A program made the translations under genes and the position numbers. The notes under the pieces were generated by a model. It was given only the letters and a program-made list of their open reading frames with translations, was not told the DNA's origin and searched no databases. Of a stretch of DNA of 64,000 bases, positions 9,237 to 17,348 are shown piece after piece. Position 1 is the stretch's first letter, and each line of letters begins with the position of its first letter. This stretch comes from Arthrobacter sp. MYb23 (GTDB lineage: Bacteria > Actinomycetota > Actinomycetes > Actinomycetales > Micrococcaceae): the NCBI RefSeq assembly GCF_002979775.1, contig NZ_PCPR01000010.1, forward strand, positions 62,001-126,000, read 5' to 3'.

Positions 9237-9977
9237 TTAGTCGGCTCGTGAGGAAGCTGTCTGAATGACCTTGGCCAGGTCCCTGGGGCGGCTCCACATG
9301 GGCCAATGTCCTGTGGGGAGGTCAATGACGTCAAGGTGCTCAAGAGTCGCGACTTCCGCGAACATGGGATGGCCTGAGTTGGCCAACTCCAGCATCTGCG
9401 CGCCAGGGATCGAGCAGCACACCAGGGTGGTCCGGACCTTGCGGCGGGCATCATTCCGGAGCTCGACGGGCTGGCGAAGCACCGGGCCGGGCTCCGGTAC
9501 TGCGCGGGCCCGAAAACGCTCGAGGACCTCGGCGCTCAGGCCTTCGAGACTGGCCTGCTCTGCGAGGTCTTCAAGGGATGGCAGCGGAAGCTCGTCCACT
9601 CCTTCCGGGAGATCCGGGGCGAACACGCTTCCTGTGGACACAGGCCCGGAGTCCACCCACACCACCTGGTGAACAAGCTCCGGGTGTCGGTCAAGGACCA
9701 GGCTGACAGGGGCGTTGGCACCACTGTGAGCGACGATGATCGCGGGCTGTTCTTCGGAAGTGCCGAGTCGGGCAAGAGTATCCAGGACCGCAGCCGCTTG
9801 ATCGTCGAGGTTCTTGGTGGCCCGTTCAGGATCGTTCCCGTCGAGGCCCGGGAGCGTCACGGCGACTGCACGGGAATTGTCGGTTTTTAGGTGTTCAAGG
9901 ACTTCATCCCACGCCCAAGCGCCCAACCAGTGGCCGGCGATGAGGATGATGGGCTGACTGCTCGCAATAGTTGTCAT
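9237..9977 (-). CDS. Alpha/beta hydrolase
   Basis: 246 aa. An oxyanion-hole type HWLGAW is at residues 16-21, the nucleophile elbow AHSGAN carries Ser85, and a C-terminal TGHWP provides the likely catalytic His. This pattern matches small esterase/lactonase-like alpha/beta hydrolases of the salicylate-esterase-like group. It is cytoplasmic, with no signal peptide. It is transcribed divergently from a WYL-domain regulator across a 90-bp gap, so that regulator probably controls it. The substrate is unknown. Confidence 0.85.
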   Translation of the reverse strand: MTTIASSQPIILIAGHWLGAWAWDEVLEHLKTDNSRAVAVTLPGLDGNDPERATKNLDDQAAAVLDTLARLGTSEEQPAIIVAHSGANAPVSLVLDRHPELVHQVVWVDSGPVSTGSVFAPDLPEGVDELPLPSLEDLAEQASLEGLSAEVLERFRARAVPEPGPVLRQPVELRNDARRKVRTTLVCCSIPGAQMLELANSGHPMFAEVATLEHLDVIDLPTGHWPMWSRPRDLAKVIQTASSRAD

Positions 9978-10067
9978 ATCACTACCTTCGTAGCCCCTGT
10001 GGGCAGGTGTATGTCACTATTTATGTCATGAATTTTATGGCGGCTGAACGGTGAAGAGGGCTGAACT
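9978..10067. promoter_or_regulatory. Divergent promoter region, hydrolase/WYL regulator
   Basis: This 90-bp AT-richer gap holds two direct copies of TATGTCA (about 10010-10016 and 10022-10028) with centres about 12 nt apart, on the regulator side. Such spaced half-sites would suit binding of the WYL regulator encoded next door. The assignment is inference from position and repetition only. Confidence 0.35.
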
Positions 10068-10766
10068 GTGAAGCGAACCGAGCGGCTCCTTGCCCTCTCC
10101 GAGATGCTTCGCCGCAACGGATCACGGGGGTCCTCCGCCGATCGGCTGGCCAGAGAGTTCGGCGTTTCCGTGCGAACAGTCAAGAGGGACCTCGCTGCGC
10201 TTGAGAACAGCGGCGCGCCCGTATGGTCCCGCCCAGGGCCGGGTGGTGGCTACGGACTGGCCGCCAGCGCTTCCCTGCCGCCTGTCAGTCTGTCCCCAGC
10301 GCAGGCCGTTGCGCTCATGGCAGCCGTGTCCGCTGCACCCGATGCCCCTTATGCCGATCTGGCAGCAGCCGGCATCCGGAAGATCGTTGACGTCCTCGAT
10401 CCCAGGACCCGGGCAAAAGCCGACGAACTGGCTGGCCGCGTCTGGGTCAATGCGCCCTCCCCCTCCTCGCGGACCATCAGATCGGCTCTGGAGGAGGCGA
10501 TGTCTGAGCAGCGTGTAGTCCGCATCCGCTACACCTCTAAAGATGGGAACAGCACCATCCGCGACGTCGAACCCGTGCTGTTCGCCTCAACGAACGGCCA
10601 GTGGTACTTGGTTGGGTGGTGTCGACTTCGCGACGCCATGCGATGGTTCATTGTGTCGCGCATCGAACGAGCCAGCGTAACCAAGGCGGCTTGCGGCGGC
10701 CACACCATCCACGAGGTCGGAGAACCCCCGGAGAACGCCAGACCTGTGCATGGTGGGGGCGTGTGA
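10068..10766 (+). CDS. YafY-type HTH/WYL-domain transcriptional regulator
   Basis: 232 aa. The N-terminal winged helix is of the HTH_11 type (RTERLLALSEMLRRNG, then FGVSVRTVKRDLAAL). A linker GPGGGYGLAASASLPPVSLSPAQA leads to a C-terminal WYL domain (RVVRIRYTSKDG, QWYLVGWCRLRDAMRWFIVSRI). WYL domains sense ligands. It is divergent from the alpha/beta hydrolase gene and probably controls that gene and itself. It converges with the MFS gene after 20 nt. Confidence 0.88.
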   Translation: MKRTERLLALSEMLRRNGSRGSSADRLAREFGVSVRTVKRDLAALENSGAPVWSRPGPGGGYGLAASASLPPVSLSPAQAVALMAAVSAAPDAPYADLAAAGIRKIVDVLDPRTRAKADELAGRVWVNAPSPSSRTIRSALEEAMSEQRVVRIRYTSKDGNSTIRDVEPVLFASTNGQWYLVGWCRLRDAMRWFIVSRIERASVTKAACGGHTIHEVGEPPENARPVHGGGV

Positions 10767-10786
10767 TTCGCTCAAACAATCCCCAG

Positions 10787-11959
10787 CTAGTCGTCCAGCC
10801 GCACGCCCCGCAATAACAACATGGTTCCGCCCACGGCAACCGCGGATGCCAGGAACACCCCCGCTGCGCCGAGGCCCACCGCCACCACGCCGATTGCACT
10901 GGGCAGGACCACCTGCCCCACCCTGTTTCCGGCCAACCGCAAGGCCAGCGCACGCCCGCGTTGACCTTCGGGCGCTTGGGCCGAGAGCCAGGACATGGTC
11001 AGTGGTTGGCCTATCCCTAGCCCGAGGCCGAGGAACGCCATGACGATGAACAACAACCACTCCGGCATGGGAACGGCTGCCACGCCCAGGGCAACTGTGG
11101 AGATGGCCAGGCTGAGGACCAGCAGCTTCATGCGGCCCAGTTTGCGGGACATGCTGCCCAGACCCAGCCGGGAAACCATGGAAAACAGGGCACGGACGGT
11201 GAGCATGAGGCCCACGGTTGCTGCGGTGAGGCCCCGTTCCGCGCCCAATGCCGGCAGGTAGACAACAGTCAGGTCCACTACGGCCAGAACGGTGGCACTG
11301 GTAGCCAACGCCCGGACCACACCCGGGGTCCGGAGGAGAGCAACCGCGCTGCCCTTCGGTCCGCCCTTGGCAGTGCGCCTCCGTTGGCTGACCTTCGAAG
11401 AAATCACGAAGGTGCTCAGGAACAGCACCAAGCTCATGGCCGTGGCCAGCAGGAAGATGGCCTGCGTATTCGGCTGAACAGAAGCACCGCCCACTACGGA
11501 AATGGCCAACGGTCCCAAGGCTTGGCCCAGCGATGCGGCGAAGGTCAGGTATCCGAAAGCAGAATCCAGGCGCGAGGACGCAGCGTTGTTCGCCACCACT
11601 GCTTGCTGCCCCACCACACAAGCGAGCTGACCCGCGCCCAGCAGCGCTGTTCCTGCCACGAGCGCCGGGACCGAGGTTCCCCAGAACAACAGAAACGCGG
11701 AACAGCCCAGGACGACGGCGGCCCCGATCGCCATGAGCCTCCGCTCACCCAGGCGGTCCACCAGGCCGCCGATGGGCAGGGCAAGCAGCAGGGGAAACAC
11801 TGCGTAGCTCGCGGCAAGAAGACCCAACGCAAATCCGGGAACGTCCAATTCAAGTGCGCGGTACGTGGTGGCTGGCCGGACCAGGAACGTGACGGCCTGG
11901 ATGAGTGCCGAGTGAATCAGGAGTGCGGTGGAGGACCTCCGTCCGAGTTCGCCGATCAT
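10787..11959 (-). CDS. MFS transporter
   Basis: 390 aa with about twelve hydrophobic segments. The MFS signature between TM2 and TM3 reads GGLVDRLGERRLMAIGA. A second-half counterpart, SRLGLGSMSRKLGRMKLLV, lies near the middle, and the pattern GLGLGIGQPLTMSW occurs late. It is most like drug or metabolite efflux carriers of the YfcJ/DHA type, but substrate prediction is not possible. Its start overlaps the upstream GntR gene by 4 nt (ATGA at 11956-11959), so the two are one operon and the regulator probably senses a substrate or inducer of this carrier. Confidence 0.88.
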   Translation of the reverse strand: MIGELGRRSSTALLIHSALIQAVTFLVRPATTYRALELDVPGFALGLLAASYAVFPLLLALPIGGLVDRLGERRLMAIGAAVVLGCSAFLLFWGTSVPALVAGTALLGAGQLACVVGQQAVVANNAASSRLDSAFGYLTFAASLGQALGPLAISVVGGASVQPNTQAIFLLATAMSLVLFLSTFVISSKVSQRRRTAKGGPKGSAVALLRTPGVVRALATSATVLAVVDLTVVYLPALGAERGLTAATVGLMLTVRALFSMVSRLGLGSMSRKLGRMKLLVLSLAISTVALGVAAVPMPEWLLFIVMAFLGLGLGIGQPLTMSWLSAQAPEGQRGRALALRLAGNRVGQVVLPSAIGVVAVGLGAAGVFLASAVAVGGTMLLLRGVRLDD

Positions 11960-12627
11960 TCGATCACGAGGCCGGTGCTTGAGATAACGCGTAAGGTCTC
12001 ATCACGTGCGCCGATCACGTGATCGAAAGCCACCTTGGCTGCCTTCTCCGCATCCTTCGAAGCTATGGCATCGACCAGGAGCCGATGATTGGCAAGCGCT
12101 TCATCGCGGCGTTCAGGGGCGTTGTTGGTGAAGTATCGGTAGCGTTCAACCTGGCTGGCGATCTGCTCATGGAAGCGCTGGGCCCAGGAGTTTCCAGCGA
12201 TCCTGGCAATGGCTGCGTGGAGGGCCACACCGTACTTCATTGCTTCATCCGCGAATTCCACCAGCGCGGCATTTCGGGCAACAATCCCCCGGAGTTCTTC
12301 AAGGTCCGCCTCGGTGGCATTGGCACACGCTTCCCGGGCCATCAGCGACTCCAGCGCAGCACGGACGTCATACAACTCTGATATTGCCGTCTGGTCCAGC
12401 ACCGGAACAATGACTCCCCCGGTGGCTTGCTGCTCGAGCAGGCTCTCTGAGATGAGCCGCCGAATGGCTTCCCGTAGCGGCGTCCGGCTGACCTGCAGGG
12501 CGGTGGCCATTGCGGGTTCGTAGATTCGCTCGCCAGGTTTGAGCTCCAGGCTGAGGATCTGGCGTTTCAGCTCGCCGTAGACAACGTGTGCCCCTGTGTT
12601 CCGTGGCTGTGGCTGTGGATCTGCCAT
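11956..12627 (-). CDS. GntR-family (FadR/FCD subgroup) transcriptional regulator
   Basis: 223 aa from the ATG at 12625-12627; a longer frame upstream is not coding. The N-terminal winged helix contains YGELKRQILSLELKPGERIYE and the recognition helix VSRTPLREAIRRL. The helical FCD effector domain follows, with DVRAALESLMAREACANA and histidines in LHAAIARIAGN and ANHRLLVDAI that usually bind metal. It is the first gene of an operon with the MFS transporter. A 16-bp perfect palindrome lies 24 bp upstream, consistent with autoregulation. Ligands of this subgroup are usually small organic acids. Confidence 0.88.
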   Translation of the reverse strand: MADPQPQPRNTGAHVVYGELKRQILSLELKPGERIYEPAMATALQVSRTPLREAIRRLISESLLEQQATGGVIVPVLDQTAISELYDVRAALESLMAREACANATEADLEELRGIVARNAALVEFADEAMKYGVALHAAIARIAGNSWAQRFHEQIASQVERYRYFTNNAPERRDEALANHRLLVDAIASKDAEKAAKVAFDHVIGARDETLRVISSTGLVIE

Positions 12628-12651
12628 ACTGGGCCGCCTGTCAAAGAAGTG

Positions 12652-12667
12652 TACTTGTATACAAGTA
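12652..12667. promoter_or_regulatory. Predicted GntR operator
   Basis: A perfect 16-bp palindrome, TACTTGTATACAAGTA. It fits the FadR-subgroup operator pattern TnGTnnnACnA and lies between the gntR start and the divergent GH30 gene, closer to gntR. It could control the gntR-MFS operon and perhaps the secreted glycanase. Confidence 0.7.
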
Positions 12668-12841
12668 TCCAACTGTGCCCGGGACGAACGCAACCCGATG
12701 GAGAGTGACCACTTCTGACTGACCACGAACGAGCCTGTTCGAATGCCTTGTTGCAGTCCCAAGAGCCTCATAGTCTCGCCTTGCCCGGCCTTCCCGGAAT
12801 CCGGGCAGCACCCGAATGAAACCCCAAAGATGAGGTCCCCC

Positions 12842-15800
12842 ATGGCGTTTACCGCTCGAAGAATCCGAAGGCCTGTGGCCGTGCTGGCGGCAGCTGTTAC
12901 GGCAGCAACCAGCCTTGCGCTCATGCCCGCGACTACACCGCAAGCACACGCTGCCGACGCAACCGCCGTCACCATCACCCCGAACCCGGCCAGCCGCGGC
13001 GAAGCCTTCGAAGGTTGGGGAACCAGCCTGGTCTGGTTCGCGAATGCGACGGCTGGATACTCGCCCGAGCTGCGTGAGGAGCTATACCAGAAGGTCTTCG
13101 GCAAGGACGGACTCAACCTCAACATCGCCCGCTACAACGTCGGCGGCGGCAACGCGTCTGACGTCGCCAACTATCTCAACGACGGCAGCGCTGTGGAGGG
13201 ATGGTGGAAGCCGGTGGCTGAAGCGCAAGCCGGTCAGCCGGCGTCGAACCTTTACAACCCGGACGGAACCGTAGATAAATCACAGGCCAATAAGCTCGCT
13301 TTCCTGAGCGAGTGGGACCCGGACGACCCCGCCTCCTACAACCCTGACGCCGACCAGAACCAGCGCTGGTGGGTGGAGCGACTCGCCGCGGACCAGCAGA
13401 TCACCCACTGGGAAGCCTTCAGCAACTCCCCGCCGTGGTTCATGACCAAGAGCGGCTACGTGTCCGGTCAGGTCAACACCAATAAGGGCGAGAACCTCAT
13501 GCCCGAAGCGGAAGCGAAGTTCGCCGCTTACATGAGGAACGCCGTCGAGCTCCTCGAGAAGGGCAGCGGCATCACGGTGGACACTATCGACCCGTTCAAT
13601 GAGCCGAACTCGGGCTACTGGGGTACGGACATCGACGCCGCCTCCGGCAAGCCACCAACCTCCTACACGCAGAAGCAGGAAGGCGCACTGATCTATCCCG
13701 CCGCCCAAGATCGTGTGACCAAGTTGCTGGCCGCCGAACTCAAAGAGGGCGCCACGGACGCCGTCATCTCCGCGATGGACGAGACCGACCCCACCAAGTT
13801 CATGACCAACTGGAACGGTTACAGCCAGGAGGCCAAGGACGCCGTCGCCCAACTCAACGTCCACACCTACGGCACCAACGACCGCCGCCGGGTCCGCGAT
13901 CTGGCCAACTCCACGGACAAACCCCTGTGGATGAGCGAAGTTGGTGGCTTCTGGACCGGCAACCCGGCACTCGGCGACTCCACCAGCGGCTGGGACCGAT
14001 CCAACATCACCAATGGCCTGGGCATCGCGGGCCGCATGGTCAACGATCTCCGCGAGCTGGACCCCAACGCCTGGGTCTTCTGGCAGCCTGTGGAGGACAC
14101 GTACAAGCAGGAAAAAGCCGACAAAGGCTGGGGTTCCATTTACGTGGACTTCGACTGCAACTACGCGGGCCGCGAAGGCTTCTCCAACCGTCGCATCAAT
14201 GACGGCGCATCCCAGGAACAGGCGAAGTGCAAGGTCCTGACCAACCAGAAGTACAACACCACCCGGAACTTCACGCACTACATCCGGCCCGGCGACTTCC
14301 TCATCCAAAACGACAACGCCAAGACCGCCAGCGCCCTCCGCGCCGACGGAAACGGTGCCACGCTGGTCCACTTCAATGACACCCCGACGCCGGAAAAGGT
14401 CACCTTGGACCTCAGCCGCTTTGGCGTAATCGCACCCGGCGCCACGGTCACACCCGTGGTGACCACCAAGTCGCCGCTGGATGACATCGAGAAGAACGCG
14501 CTCGTAACTGGAGCGCCGGTTGCCGTGGACACCGCGGCCAAGTCCGCCACGCTTGAGGTTCCTGCCGCATCAGTGGTGACGTTCGTCGTCGACGGCGTCA
14601 GTGGAGTTTCGGACGACGCCGCACCCGTGCAGGACGGTCAAAGCTACCACCTCAGCGGTGAGGCGAGCGGCAAATACCTGACCGGGCATGCGAACGGTAC
14701 CGCCTCGATTGAGGATTTGGGCACCGACGCCGCTGGCGTGGCTCCGCAGATGTGGACTTTCAACGCAGTGAACGCCGACGACGAGTTTGCGAACGATCGC
14801 CGTTGGGTTCTGACCAACAAGGACGGCAAGGTTCTCACCGGCAACGGTGGTGTGCTCAACGGGAGCCAGAGCGGCGCGGCAACACTGGCTTCCCTGACGT
14901 TGGACCAAGCCAAAGCGACTCCTTCTGCACAGTGGATAGTGACGACAGAGAACGGTAAGCAATGGTCCCTCGTTAACGCAGGTGCCGCGATTGCCCTGCA
15001 GGTTTCGGGCAACCAGACGACGGCCGGAACGTCCGTGGCGCTGGCTTCCTCCACCGGAACCACGGCAACCGCATCGGCAAGTCCGCACCAGGCATGGGCG
15101 TTCACGGACATTGCAGATCTGAAGCTCCCCGGGACCCAGCCCGTTGAGCTGAGCACGCTGACTGGCTCCGTGCCTGTCCTCCCCTCCACAGTGACTCCGC
15201 TGTATGAGGCGGGTCCGGGAAAGCCGCTGGCCGTTACCTGGTCCGCAGTTGACCCCTCGGCCTGGCAGAAGGAGGGTAAGGTGACGCTCCGCGGTTCGGG
15301 GGTTGACCCCTACGGGCAGGCTTTTGACGATGCCCTCTTGACTGTGACCGTCGGGCAGTACGTAGCAACAGATCCGGCCTCGGTAACAGTGGGAGTTGGT
15401 TCTACCGTGGCTGAGGTCCAGGCCGCTGCCCCTGCCTCCGTCCCCGGACAGATCGGCGACGGACCAGCCCGAAACCCCATCCCGGTCATGTGGGACTGGG
15501 CATCGCTTTCTGACGCCGCCCTGCAGTCCGTCGGTTCAGTGACTGTTCCTGGCAAGGCGGGCTCCCTTTCCGCAACCCTGACCGTAGTGGTGGTGGACCG
15601 GGTTCCGAGCAGCAACATTTGCAAGGACGACCCCACCACCGTCGCAACGGCCAGCTACACCGAGGGCTCCTACATCGCGAAGAACACCTGTGATGCCAAC
15701 GCCTCCACCCGCTGGTCCAACTGGGTGAGCGGCGGCCGGGCCGGCGACAACCTGAGCTACGCTTTCAGCCGCGACTACACCGTCTCCTCCGTGACCGTGA

Positions 15801-16363
15801 CATCTGCGGAAAAGGCAGCCCAGAGCCTCAAAGTCCAGTACCAGGATGCCTCCGGAGCATGGCAGGACACCTCCGCTGGTACCACCACGGGAATCTCGAT
15901 CTCTTCACCGACCACCGTCCGTTTCGACCCCGTCACCACTCGTGGGATCAGGGTTTCGTTCGTGACCACGGCGTCGTACACCAAGATCGCGGAGGTTGCC
16001 ATCGCCGGATCACGCTTGGCGGATGCGGGCCTCGCCGAGCTCGGCAGGCTGCTGGTGAACCAGGCATCGGTTATCGGCTTCGACCCGGCGACCACCGACT
16101 ACCGGGCGCTGACGACATCGGCGACTCCCGCCGTCGTCGGCTACCCGCTGGACACGAACGCCAAGGTGACCGTCCAACAGCCCACCTTCGAGAACCCGAC
16201 GGCGGTAGTCACCGTGACGGCGCCGGACGGCACCACCAAGGTGTACCGGGTAGCTGTTTCCACAGGCAAGGACGCATGCAAGAGCGGGGGCTGGAAGACG
16301 AGCCCGCAGCCCGTGTTCCAGAACCAAGGGCAGTGCGTGAGCTACTTCGCGGCAGGTAAATAA
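12842..16363 (+). CDS. Secreted multidomain glycoside hydrolase, GH30-like (endo-beta-1,6-galactanase type)
   Basis: 1173 aa from the ATG at 12842, with GATGAGG as ribosome site. A Sec signal peptide ends near AHA (residue 37). The catalytic (beta/alpha)8 part has ARYNVGGGN, EAFSNSPPWFMTKSG, the likely acid/base Glu254 in FNEPNSGYWG and the likely nucleophile Glu366 in WMSEVGGFW. This fits GH30 enzymes of the galactanase branch, which cut side chains of arabinogalactan. A ricin-like lectin region follows (about 625-750), then two Ig-like (Big_4) modules, an F5/8-type C sugar-binding domain (about 920-1040), and a C-terminal motif GGWKTSPQPVFQNQGQCVSYF of exported actinobacterial proteins. A hairpin terminator follows. 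Confidence 0.82.
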   Translation: MAFTARRIRRPVAVLAAAVTAATSLALMPATTPQAHAADATAVTITPNPASRGEAFEGWGTSLVWFANATAGYSPELREELYQKVFGKDGLNLNIARYNVGGGNASDVANYLNDGSAVEGWWKPVAEAQAGQPASNLYNPDGTVDKSQANKLAFLSEWDPDDPASYNPDADQNQRWWVERLAADQQITHWEAFSNSPPWFMTKSGYVSGQVNTNKGENLMPEAEAKFAAYMRNAVELLEKGSGITVDTIDPFNEPNSGYWGTDIDAASGKPPTSYTQKQEGALIYPAAQDRVTKLLAAELKEGATDAVISAMDETDPTKFMTNWNGYSQEAKDAVAQLNVHTYGTNDRRRVRDLANSTDKPLWMSEVGGFWTGNPALGDSTSGWDRSNITNGLGIAGRMVNDLRELDPNAWVFWQPVEDTYKQEKADKGWGSIYVDFDCNYAGREGFSNRRINDGASQEQAKCKVLTNQKYNTTRNFTHYIRPGDFLIQNDNAKTASALRADGNGATLVHFNDTPTPEKVTLDLSRFGVIAPGATVTPVVTTKSPLDDIEKNALVTGAPVAVDTAAKSATLEVPAASVVTFVVDGVSGVSDDAAPVQDGQSYHLSGEASGKYLTGHANGTASIEDLGTDAAGVAPQMWTFNAVNADDEFANDRRWVLTNKDGKVLTGNGGVLNGSQSGAATLASLTLDQAKATPSAQWIVTTENGKQWSLVNAGAAIALQVSGNQTTAGTSVALASSTGTTATASASPHQAWAFTDIADLKLPGTQPVELSTLTGSVPVLPSTVTPLYEAGPGKPLAVTWSAVDPSAWQKEGKVTLRGSGVDPYGQAFDDALLTVTVGQYVATDPASVTVGVGSTVAEVQAAAPASVPGQIGDGPARNPIPVMWDWASLSDAALQSVGSVTVPGKAGSLSATLTVVVVDRVPSSNICKDDPTTVATASYTEGSYIAKNTCDANASTRWSNWVSGGRAGDNLSYAFSRDYTVSSVTVTSAEKAAQSLKVQYQDASGAWQDTSAGTTTGISISSPTTVRFDPVTTRGIRVSFVTTASYTKIAEVAIAGSRLADAGLAELGRLLVNQASVIGFDPATTDYRALTTSATPAVVGYPLDTNAKVTVQQPTFENPTAVVTVTAPDGTTKVYRVAVSTGKDACKSGGWKTSPQPVFQNQGQCVSYFAAGK

Positions 16364-16383
16364 GAAAATTCTGAAGTGGTGGG

Positions 16384-16411
16384 GCCCCTCGGGAATTTGA
16401 TCCTGAGGGGC
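16384..16411 (+). terminator. Rho-independent-like terminator after the GH30 gene
   Basis: GCCCCTC at 16384-16390 pairs with GAGGGGC at 16405-16411. The stem extends inward to about 11 bp including one G-T pair, around a 6-nt loop. It is followed by TTTGCTGTT, a weak T-rich tail. It sits 20 nt past the stop codon and before the convergent acetyltransferase gene. Confidence 0.75.
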
Positions 16412-16463
16412 TTTGCTGTTGATCGACTCAACCGGCGGCTGGCCCCCAAAGCCGACTGAGCTT

Positions 16464-17264
16464 TCAGCCACGCACCCAGCGGTACGGCGTCGTGGTGGAC
16501 ACCTTGAGCAGCCCGGAACGTTCCAGGATTGGCCGCGAGAACTCGGTGGAGTCGCTGTGGATGAGGGTCTTTCCCATCTCGAGTGCGGCTTGCGCGCGGC
16601 GGGCCGTCAATGCCCTGTAGATCCCCCGACCGCGCCATTCCTCCCTGGTGGCACCACCCCAGATACCGGCGAAGGCTGTGCCGGGCACTGGCTCCAGACG
16701 TCCCGCACTGACGATTTTTCCGTCAGCCTCCGCCACCCACAGCTGCATCCCGTCATCCAGCGAGAGTCTGCGAAGCAGGGCATCAGCCATCTCATCTGAC
16801 ACAGGTTCCCCGAAGACTTGGTCCTGCATGGCGCTCATGGCCCGCACATCGGCTTCGCCCGTTACCTGCCGGAGAGTCACGCCGTCGGGAAGTGGCACAG
16901 CTGTGCTCAAAGACTGGACCTCGCCGATCATGATGGATTCCGGGTCATCCTGGGTGAAGCCGTTGTTGATGAGGGCCTCATGCAGACCCGGCGCGTGGTC
17001 ATGCCCGCGGGATTTCCATTCCACCCTGGTGATGTCCGGTTCAGCACGGTAATAGGCCACTGACTCCGCAACAAGCCGCGTGATGGTGTGCGCATCCGCG
17101 TCGCCGAGGTCCTGGTAAGTCACGAAGCCACGGCCCTTCATAAAAGTGACCCAGCGCAGGGGTCCGTGCTGGGTCACTTTGATGGCACTCGGCGTCTCAG
17201 CGTCGGTGCGGAGGTTGGCGTCGTAGGCGGCAAGGAAACGGGCACGGTCTTCGCTGTGGCTCAT
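16464..17264 (-). CDS. GNAT-family N-acetyltransferase
   Basis: 266 aa. The C-terminal half carries the GNAT core: AMQDQVFGEPVSDEMADALLRRL, WVAEADGKIVSAGRLEPV, GIWGGATREEWRGRGIYRALTARRAQAALEMG (motif A, acetyl-CoA binding) and the end region NSTEF-like DSTEFSRPILERSGLLKV. The N-terminal half looks like a degenerate second GNAT repeat (GRGFVTYQDLGDADAHTITRLVAESVAYYRAE). The acceptor is unknown. It is monocistronic, convergent with the GH30 gene and separated by 84 bp from the DUF2264 gene. Confidence 0.85.
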   Translation of the reverse strand: MSHSEDRARFLAAYDANLRTDAETPSAIKVTQHGPLRWVTFMKGRGFVTYQDLGDADAHTITRLVAESVAYYRAEPDITRVEWKSRGHDHAPGLHEALINNGFTQDDPESIMIGEVQSLSTAVPLPDGVTLRQVTGEADVRAMSAMQDQVFGEPVSDEMADALLRRLSLDDGMQLWVAEADGKIVSAGRLEPVPGTAFAGIWGGATREEWRGRGIYRALTARRAQAALEMGKTLIHSDSTEFSRPILERSGLLKVSTTTPYRWVRG

Positions 17265-17348
17265 TCCGCGAGCCTACTGCAGGCTGGCTGGTCACCCGAT
17301 TTCGATGGTTCCCTGCGCACCATGCCGTGCGCCCGGCACGTTCAGCAG

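Noticed and set aside
12628..13125. N-terminal extension of the GntR regulator
   Set aside because: It would run through the palindromic operator and into the divergent GH30 coding region; the 12627 start gives the normal family length.
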